Assembly: GCF_049306965.1 (NCBI RefSeq)
Contig: NC_133193.1
Span: forward strand, 3,010,001-3,074,000
Direction of reading: 5' to 3'
Origin: Danio rerio
Taxonomy: Eukaryota > Chordata > Actinopteri > Cypriniformes > Danionidae
Length of the DNA stretch: 64,000 nucleotides
Position 1 is the stretch's first letter. The number at the start of each line of letters is the position of its first letter. The position numbers and the translations under genes were made by a program. The notes below the pieces were generated by a model, which saw only the letters and a list, made by a program, of their open reading frames with translations, was not told the origin of the DNA and ran no database searches. Positions 56,215 through 64,000 of this stretch are shown here, piece by piece.

Positions 56215-59200
56215 ATGTCTGAAAGCTCCAGTGACACGGAGTCGTCCTGCGGATGGACCGTCATTAGTAATGAGGTGATTAGGGTTTCATTGTACGGATC
56301 ATTCACTTCTGTTTAGGTTGACCTGTACTCTCAGTACAGATGCACTTTGGATGATTTTTTTTTATTTGAGCAAAGAATTTGGAATATACTTGAAACTTGG
56401 GCTGCACAAAATATCGTTTCAGCATCGATATCACATTATGGGCCCTATCATACACCCGGCGCAATGTGGCGCAAGGTGCGGCGCAATACTTGTTTGGTAG
56501 TTTCAGCTTGGCGTAAGAGTCGTTTTGAGGCGTTGCGCTACGCTGTTTAAATAGCAAATGCATTAGCGCTCATATGTGCGCCCATAGGCGTTCTGGTCTA
56601 AAAAGGAAGGTGTTCTGAGGTGCACTGCTGGCGTGTTGCTATTTTGAGAAACTATAATAGATTTTTCATTAGACCAAAACTAACCCGGTCTAAACTCCAG
56701 CGCAGAGTTGCGCCTCGCTTACACACTGCTTAATACACACAAAAGAGCAATAGGCAAATATCTTTACATATGAAAAAATGTAAATATTAAGGATATATAT
56801 AGGATATAATAAGAATAGATATAGAATATAAATATAAAGGATTAAAATATTACAAAACATATTATTTTCTAGCCTACATAAATATGAAAAATCACTGCTT
56901 TTATGTCTTCCTCATCTCGGGAGACTTTTTCAGTTCATTCATAACAATTTGCTTTAGTATAATGTTATTATTATTAGCAGTATTATTTATTATATCCATA
57001 TTTATATTTGTTTTATGAAAAACAAGCTTAGATTTACCCACCTGTCAGGTTTTAGACCATATGGGGCACAGAGCATGTGTTTTAGGATATAACTCACGTT
57101 TTTGAGCACACTTCATTATTATTGTTCATTTATTCGTTTGCTGGAAATTAGAACTGAATTTAGAAATAGTTTTGAAACGAATATTTGTGCTTAACAAATG
57201 CAATTAATTATTTATAGACTAATTGAGGTCTGTGCGTAAAGGTTTCCCTATCCAAGAGCGAAAGTGAAAGTAGATCCATTATCTCTCATTCTCACGCAGT
57301 AGATGCTCTGTTTAATTGTATTCTGTTAATAAACTGTAAACTGTTTGCAGAGTATATGCCGAAGCATGCTAACAGGACTTTTAATTTGCCAGTGACCTGG
57401 GTTAATCGTTTCCGGTGAACTGTATGCCAATGCAAAATGTGAAACTCGATATAAAGTGGGTCTCAGATCGTACAAGAAGCACTGCATTAAATGACATTTC
57501 CCCCGCCATGTCTTTATAATATGAGTATTTATTTTACCCCAGTATATTCAATAGAGCTTCTGCGCTAGCCTGCCGATTCTGACAGGCACGTGCGAGTAAA
57601 CTGCTTTTTGTCTCGTTTTACACTAGAACAACTAAATGAATGCCGAAGTCTGTTTAACTGAATGTATTTGAATTACATTACAACATCGATGCTGTAAAAA
57701 GAAACGTATAAGATGAAAAAAACTTATAATAACATTATCAGTATGGGAAACACACTAGCTCGGCGTATACCCCATTGAATTTAATACCGTGTGTTAATAA
57801 TTGCTTTTTATTGGATAATTAAATTTTTTTGGCTGAACTATTACTTTAGGGTATAATAACCTTGCTGTCTGTGTGTGTGTTTGTGTTATAGGGATCGGAT
57901 ATTGAGACACTGGGGCCGGATAATGCTGGCGAGTGTGAGGATGGAGTGGTTAGCCTGCCTTCACATGTTCCCGATGGTAGGGATGTCACCATTTGTGCCA
58001 TCTTTAATTAATATACACAAAACTATATGGCTATTCTTCTGTGTATGTGATGGAAACACATGTACTGAATAAACTCCAGCATGCGCATCAGTAAAGAGAT
58101 TGAGTTTGAACAGAGGATGATCAGATATAAAAGTGCTTGCAAAGTTTCTAGCACATTGTAAAACATCTGAAATGTAGCTTTGCTCTTTTCTAAAAGCCCT
58201 CAGCTAAAGTCTGTCATCACAGTGCTTCAGTGTTATTATTATTCTATTGTTATTCCCTCCAGGACTGTCTTGAGCATCTGTCTGTGCTCCCAAAGAGCAT
58301 CTCACACCTCCAAAAGCCACCGCATTGCATTCATGGTGTTTCATCCTTGACTTCCTAGGCACAACTCATTTATTAGAGAATATAAAAACACCATAGTGGC
58401 TTTTCCAGATGCACTAAACTGATATTTGCTCCAGTTTCTCAGGAAGTCAGGACTTTGTTCACCTTCACTCTTTGGATGGAAATGCTGCTTTATTTACAAA
58501 TGTTTTATGCCAGGGGTGTCCAAACTCGGTCCTGGAGGGCCAGTGTCCTGCAAAGCTTAGTTCCAACCCCATTAGACACACCTGGGTCATACCTGTCAAC
58601 CCTCCTGTTTTTCCCGGGATTCTCCCGTATTTTACAGTTCTATCCCGCTATCATCCCGTAACGGTATTTTCCCATGTGTCTCCCGTATTTTCTGTCTTCC
58701 TCTGAAGGGTGGCAAATAAACATTTAATAGTCAAGCCTCCCTACATGCAATCCATACAGCCGAACCACTAGGGGCCGCCCCTTGCTCTTAAATGTGAGTC
58801 TGTTCTGTGCTTTCGCTTTGTTTAGGCAGGAAAACACTTTGAAATAAACATAAAAACGGCGCGATTCCCTTCCTTTTCATTTCAAGTGTCGTCTCCCGTT
58901 CATTTGCAATCATCTAAACCAGGGGTGACCAACCCTGCTCCTGGAGATCTACCTTCCTGCAGATTTCAGTTTCAACAAACACACCTGCCTGTAATTATCA
59001 AGTGCCGTTCAGATCCTAATTAGTTGTTTCAGGTGTGTTTGATTAGGGCTGGAGCTGAACTCTCCAGGAAGGTAGATCTCCAGGAACAGGGTTGAGCACC
59101 CCTGATCTAAACAGTCATATAGAGGCGCATGACTATCAGCTGACGCACTCCATATTGATAAACAGACGCTGTTTCCCAAACGGATTCTGTACTCGTGATT

Positions 59201-62200
59201 AACAGACATATACACATAATTAATAATATTACTATCTAAAGATGTCGATCTTGGTAAGTTGTTTTTTTTCAAACACAAGTAATTTCGTCCTTACAGAGCA
59301 TAAACAGTTAGGAAAGCAATCAAATGCGTTCATTATAAAGTTAGATGTGTGCATTTTTAATGTAATCAAACGAAAAAAATCTAAATAAATCATTCATTCG
59401 TCGCTCTATAAACAGAATGTGTAAATTATAAAGTGAAGAAACGACTAATGAGATTTGATTCAGTTTCATTATAATAGCTATTAATTTTAACAAGCTGAAC
59501 TGTTTGCTAATTTATTTGCTGCTGATGAAATATTATTTATTTTTTCTTTTGTAAATAATAATAATAATAAAACATTACTGACCATTTAACTGATTATTTA
59601 TAATGAAACAGCTCAGTTCATTCATTCATTCATTTTCTTGTCGGCTTAGTCCCTTTATTAATCCGGGGTCGCCACAGCGGAATGAACCGCCAACTTATCC
59701 AGCAAGTTTTTACGCAGCGGATGCCCTTCCAGCCACAACACATGAAACAGCTCCAAATGAGCATATTTAGTAATGTGGGGTATTTTTAAAAGGCGGTGGG
59801 GGGAATCCCTTATTATGGCGGGCATATCCCTTATTTTCACATACCAATGTTGACAGGTATGACCTGGTTTAGCTAATCAAGCTCTTTCTAGACACATTCA
59901 TGCAGGCGTGTGGAGGCAAGTTGGAGCTAAAATCTGCAGGACACCGGCCCTCGATGACAATTCACGTTATTGTATGGAAACACAGCTACTGTATGATAAC
60001 CGTTTATTTCTGCACATAAAATCAAATGAATAAATGTTGTAGACAAATAATTGAATGTGTTTTCAGCCACACAGGTTGAGGAGAGTTTGGGAGAGCCTTC
60101 TCTCAACCTCACACTGCGAGCGGAGGCCACATCTGAACCTGTCAGAGAGGTACGGTTAAATCATTTGTTATAGATCTCCAAAGAGATGTTCAGTAGCATT
60201 ACTGTGTTTTACTGTGTACACGTGCATAAATCACACCATGGACATTACATTAAGATGCCTAAAGGTTTAAAAAAGCCTATATATCAAAAGTAGATGGACA
60301 AATGAGAACCTTTCTGTCATAAACTAATAGTAAAGCAGCTAGTAAAAAAGCTGTGAACAGATTAAGGAATAGAGAAAAGAGCACTCTTTCATTATCAGCT
60401 GTTAGTCAGCGCCCACTCTTTTTTTTTTTCCTGGTCGTTTTGCTGTGTGCTGTATGAATGCAGACGATCTCACACGAGTCACTTTTAAAAGATGATGTAA
60501 GCAGGTCATCAAAAAAATCAAATACAGTCACAAAATCGGAATTGACCATCAGTGGCGTAGCGCAAAATGCGGAGGCCCCCCTGCAGGCATCGCTGACGGG
60601 GCCCCCTGATGAAGGGGGGGAAGGGGGGAAATACGTCATACGTCAATTTGCATATCACTGACGTCATCACGTTCTACCGTTTCTGTTTGTTTAACAGCCT
60701 GTGGTTAATAAAGGGGTATTTATAATTGCACTACACTTTATATAAGCATGTTTATTTAACTAAATTAGAATACAGTATGTCATTATAGATGTGTAGTGAA
60801 TGTGCAGTAATCTCTCATATGTAATAAACTCAGACAAGTTCAGAAACTGTCACTAAAATATCTGTGATTGTGAACAAGAAAAGAATAAACGGTCCAATTA
60901 AATTGTTAAAATAAAGCGGAAGTAGATCGGTTTGACTGTACAAGGGAAAAACCTTCACACTGCCTGTGCTAAATCATTTGTCGTCGGTACGCAGAGGGGT
61001 GATCTGCTCTCGGGCTGCAGGTGGGAGAGGCTGCTGTACGAGGACTGACTGGGCCGCCTGTCAGTGCTGTGAGGCGGGGGAGGGGCCGGCGGCATCACAC
61101 GCAGCTCGTTGAGAAGAGTAGGGACGGTACAGTATGGACAAATGACAGTCTAAAAAATCTCCAATAACACACAAAAAAGTCGATAGATTTGTCGCTAGGG
61201 GGGTCTGAAAAGTCGCTAAATCTAGTGACAAAGTCGCTAAGTTGGCAACATTGGCGGCAAGCAATCAGAATGAAGTAGACCACCGCTTGAGAGGTGTTCA
61301 GAGAACACAGACCTGTGAACTTTGGTTCCGACCACAGTTGTTCCCAAGAGTTTGATTATTGCGGTTGCCGGGCTTTCCATTATTGAAAATCGCGATGACG
61401 GGCCCGTCCGCTACGCTACGCCACTGTTGACCATCAAGATCTGCAGTGTAAATGCAGCCTTTACTGTAATTTGATTGTAATGCAATAATATGCACCTTTT
61501 TCATGGTGGCTCAGTGGTTTGCACTGTCACCTCACAGCAAGAAGGTCGTTGTATTGAGTCCAGGCTGGGTCAGTTGGCATTTCAGTATAGAGGTTGCATG
61601 TTCTCCCAGTGTTGGCGTAGGTTTTCTCCGGGTGCTCCGGTTTCCCCCACAGTCTAAACACATGCACTAATATGACGGTGATTTGATGCTTCACAAAAGT
61701 TGCAGACGCCTTAACCAATATCAAAATGCTTTTGTAAACATCCAGTTATTCTTTACACCGATTAAGAAACCGGCTACTATAAAACTATGACTGCTATAAT
61801 AAAGAAAATCTGCTCTAACTGTAAAACTAAATAAATTGCTAAATACATGAAGAGTAAAGCATGCAGCCCACAACAAACGTGTAAAGTTATTGCCTGTCAT
61901 ATTTAACAAACCGTTTCCTGTTTTATGTAGTTTTGTTCAAATGGATAATTGAATATTAATCAGATGATGTCATTACGCTGCTGTGCCGTCAGCCAATCGT
62001 CGCATTGCTGATCATGATTTCGAGGATCGATAGATCTGTCCTTCACAACACACACAGCGATCTCAGATCAGTTCATCCAGACATTTTAATCTGATTCGAG
62101 AACTTTTTTGAAGAACCAAATTAGCCAGAGATCAGTCAAAGGAGATCTTCCAAATCATCTTAGATCAGTGGTTCTCAAACTGTGGTACGTGTACCACTAG

Positions 62201-63263
62201 TGGTACGCGGGCTTCCTTCTAGTGGTACGCGGAGGAATGCAATATGCCATGTACATGCTACATATATTTCAAAATTTATCAAAAATGATGTATATAGTAT
62301 GCCATATATGACATATAGCCTATATATAGCCACATTTTTTAACTGTGCAGAGTTGTAGCTGCTTTACTGGGCCTACTACACTACTGTATTTCAATACTGC
62401 TCATTTTGGTGGTACATGGAGAGACAATTTTTTTCTGAGGTGGTACTTAATGAAAAAAATTTGAGAACCACTGTCTTAGATCATCTAAGCGAGGTACGAA
62501 GAACGGACCCCAGATGCGCCACGCAGCGCCATGCATTTTAGTATTGTAAACATAGGTTTCTATCAGGATACACACACCAGCACCACAAGTTAGTGGCTGT
62601 CCGCGGCGTCCAGCGACATGTTCGTATTTCTACCACGCCATCTAAATAGTTTAATTGTAAATAACATGCTAATGTGCGCATCTGTTCTGCGATACTTTCA
62701 GCTGTCATGTATGCGCAATGTCTTGGCGCATCTGGTTTGCGACCTGCTTTATACTTCAGTTTCTTATCAAATCTTCTGACCAATCAAAAGTTCTCTAGTA
62801 TCTGACATGCCCCGCCCCTTCTTCTTAATTGCCTTTCAGTTGATGCACTAGAGCTCATCCACCCTCACTGGCTAAGCGGTGATTAAATAAAACACTATTG
62901 GCTGTTTTTTTCTTTAAAGGGGAGGAGCTACTCTATGCCCCGCCCTCTCTTGATGTGTCAGTTGAGATGACCTCAAACATTGAAAAAAAGAATGCACGTT
63001 CCAAAGCACTTCACAGGACCTTTAATAAAGTGTTTTATTTCCTTTAATGAAAAGTTTCTCTGTCCTCTCACAGGTTGAGGCTGGTGCAGAAGAGCATGTG
63101 ATTCTGTGCTCCTCCAGTGACAACTCGGACATCATCACCCTTGGAGATGCTCGGGAGGCGGAGACTGAGGAGGAGCCTGTTGTTAAGAAGACGGAGGAAG
63201 CAGGAAGTGAGGATCTCGGAAGCTCTTCCAGCAGCCAGTACACGTTTAGAGAGTCGGAGAAAA
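56215..63263 (+). CDS. ccpg1: Cell cycle progression 1 (ER-phagy receptor), 5' part
   Basis: Coding exons 56215-56274, 57892-57976, 60067-60149 and 63074-63263 join in phase for 139 codons and continue beyond the window. The acceptor at 56203 precedes the ATG by 11 bases. Residues 14-17 are WTVI within SSCGWTVISNE, the LC3/GABARAP-interacting motif of human CCPG1. SDIETL (about 22-27) and SDIITL (about 94-99) match the two FIP200-interacting motifs. GSSSSSQYTF aligns with the human stretch of the same wording. The full protein is a single-pass ER membrane protein whose cytosolic N-terminus (this part) recruits autophagy machinery under ER stress; the membrane helix and luminal coiled coil lie downstream. 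The exon at 60067 could instead start at a second AG at 60074, which would break the frame, so 60067 is preferred. Confidence 0.93.
56440..57600. repeat. Interspersed repeat in ccpg1 intron
   Basis: The start GGGCCCTATCATACACCCGG with repeated GGCGCAA words is a common zebrafish interspersed repeat. The right end was not located. No transposase frame. Confidence 0.5.
58920..59104. mobile_element. hAT MITE, third nesting level
   Basis: The left end CAGGGGTGACCAACCCTGCT and right end AGGGTTGAGCACCCCTG are inverted; the 8-bp target duplication ATCTAAAC is perfect on both sides. Confidence 0.93.
59612..59742 (-). repeat. DANA SINE fragment
   Basis: The reverse-strand 3' half of DANA (TTTTCTTGTCGGCTTAGTCC, GGGGTCGCCACAGCGGAATG), inserted within the nested transposon. 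Confidence 0.9.
60550..61426. mobile_element. hAT-type non-autonomous element with perfect target duplication
   Basis: Ends CAGTGGCGTAGCG and CGCTACGCCACTG-type are inverted, and the 8-bp duplication TTGACCAT is exact on both sides (60542-60549, 61427-61434). No transposase frame. It lies in a ccpg1 intron. Confidence 0.93.
61503..61672 (+). repeat. DANA SINE 5' fragment
   Basis: Head GTGGCTCAGTGGTTTGCACT through GGGTGCTCCGGTTTCCCCCA; truncated before the 3' half. Confidence 0.88.
61673..62157. other. ccpg1 intron, nothing recognised
   Basis: No open frame with family features and no known repeat seen. Confidence 0.5.
62166..62473. mobile_element. hAT MITE (CAGTGGTTCTCAA ends)
   Basis: Inverted ends CAGTGGTTCTCAA and TTGAGAACCACTG, with a perfect 8-bp target duplication TCTTAGAT on both sides. 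Confidence 0.95.
62482..63073. other. ccpg1 intron, nothing recognised
   Basis: No repeat ends or splice-flanked open frame seen before the acceptor at 63073. Confidence 0.5.
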
Positions 63264-63420
63264 GTGAGTAGAAAATGCTATGAACAACACTGCAATGCTG
63301 GAGATTAAGTTGGTTAATTAAGTGTTTATATAAAGGTGACTTTGGGTTGTGATTGTTGATGGCAGAGTATATAGTTTATTATAGTTTAGCTTATAGTTAT
63401 AAAATTTAGAATAACCAGAT

Positions 63421-63859
63421 CAGTGGTCCTTGGACGGGTATCAGTCCGCGGATCAATTGGTTCCGGGCCTCACAAAAAGTCATTAATTATTTCCGTTTTA
63501 TTTATTATCTGAGTCTGAAGGATCTTTAATTTGAAAAAAACTTTTATTTTGAAAAATGATCGTATTTTCTGTTACATAATGGTCACTTGAGCGGTTAAAT
63601 GTAACCCAAAAGTAGCCAAATTAGTAAGAAACAATCGTCTTTGAAAAGTTTCTTTGCTAAAAGGGGAAAAGGCCCAGTGAAGAACCCTCAAGCTGCCAAG
63701 GAATAGATCCACATCCCGTTCATCAACAACTCATGTGAATCCAGTATCTCTGTGGAGATCGCAAATGACGGATTTATGCCGCGAGCGCACCGCGAGTCAC
63801 ATGACAAGAACTGTCCATCATTGACCGATCCTCAGTGATAAAAAGTTTGAGGACCACTG
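63421..63859. mobile_element. hAT-like MITE (CAGTGGTCCT ends)
   Basis: CAGTGGTCCTTGGAC on the left and TTTGAGGACCACTG on the right are inverted; the flanks share only GAT/AGAT-level similarity, so the target duplication is degraded. Confidence 0.75.
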
Positions 63860-63884
63860 TTCTAGATAACTGCTTCTCTGCTAT

Positions 63885-63962
63885 CCTTGAATCTTTTAAG
63901 TGTAAAGCGCTTTGAGAATTACATTTTAAAGGCTTTATATAAAATCAATTATTACTATTATT
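63885..63962 (+). repeat. LINE 3' end (L2-like)
   Basis: TGTAAAGCGCTTTGAGAATT followed by GGCTTTATATAAAATCAATT and ATT repeats, a typical L2-type 3' terminus. Confidence 0.65.
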
Positions 63963-64000
63963 ATAGTTTATTATTTTGTGTGTATGCATTTTATTTACTG

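Larger units (their letters stand above)
58588..59861. mobile_element. DNA transposon (CATACCTGTCAAC ends) nested in a hAT MITE
   Basis: Ends CATACCTGTCAAC and GTTGACAGGTATG are exact inverted repeats, with 8-bp target duplication ACCTGGGT/ACCTGGTT. Inner words TCCCGTATTTT and CCCTTATTTT also pair. It contains the hAT MITE 58920-59104 and a DANA fragment. Confidence 0.88.
58511..59950. mobile_element. hAT MITE carrying nested insertions
   Basis: The left part CAGGGGTGTCCAAACTCGGT to about 58587 and right part from 59862 (GGAGGCAAGTTGGAGCTAAA) match the element at 32880-33068. The outer right terminus is decayed. It has been split by the element 58588-59861. Confidence 0.85.

Noticed and set aside
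62538-62783. 81-codon reverse-strand open frame in a ccpg1 intron
   Set aside because: The peptide (NLWCWCVYPDRNLCLQY-like end) resembles decayed repeat-derived sequence, with no supporting splice or promoter signals.

Overview
The window is vertebrate nuclear DNA, almost certainly zebrafish (Danio rerio) or a very close cyprinid. It is AT-rich, has short exons in long introns, carries about ten copies of the DANA tRNA-derived SINE, and is packed with hAT, Tc1 and TTAA-type transposon relics. It corresponds to the human 15q21.3 block PRTG-PYGO1-DNAAF4-PIERCE2-CCPG1, in the same gene order.

Layout: 751-5981 (+) is the 3' end of protogenin (end of the last FN3 repeat, membrane helix, cytoplasmic tail). 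Its stop codon opens directly into a 1.8 kb minisatellite, followed by a diverged ~205-bp array. 11.1-17.9 kb is intergenic and transposon-rich. 18057-25779 (+) is complete pygo1 in three coding exons, with tandem arrays in both introns. 25.8-34.2 kb is intergenic and repeat-filled. 34309-46044 (+) is complete dnaaf4 in nine exons (420 codons). 46279 to about 48533 (-) is a compact three-exon gene I do not recognise, lying tail-to-tail with dnaaf4 and driven by a TATA promoter with GAAA motifs. 52621 to about 54430 (-) is pierce2, and about 54770 to the window end (+) is the 5' part of ccpg1; these last two share a divergent promoter holding a near-perfect RFX X-box.

Functional themes: pygo1 is a Wnt/beta-catenin co-activator reader. 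dnaaf4 (dynein pre-assembly) and pierce2 (microtubule inner protein) are motile-cilium genes, both with RFX-type sites upstream. ccpg1 is an ER-phagy receptor whose ATG8- and FIP200-binding motifs are all visible here. prtg is a neural/mesodermal Ig-FN3 receptor.

Best candidates for something undescribed are the unrecognised minus-strand gene with its interferon-type promoter, the minisatellite grown out of the prtg stop codon and bracketed by a duplicated coding tail, and the pygo1 intron array that carries a copy of an exon-intron boundary. All exon boundaries were read by eye from splice consensus, reading frame and remembered family sequences; no database search was run.
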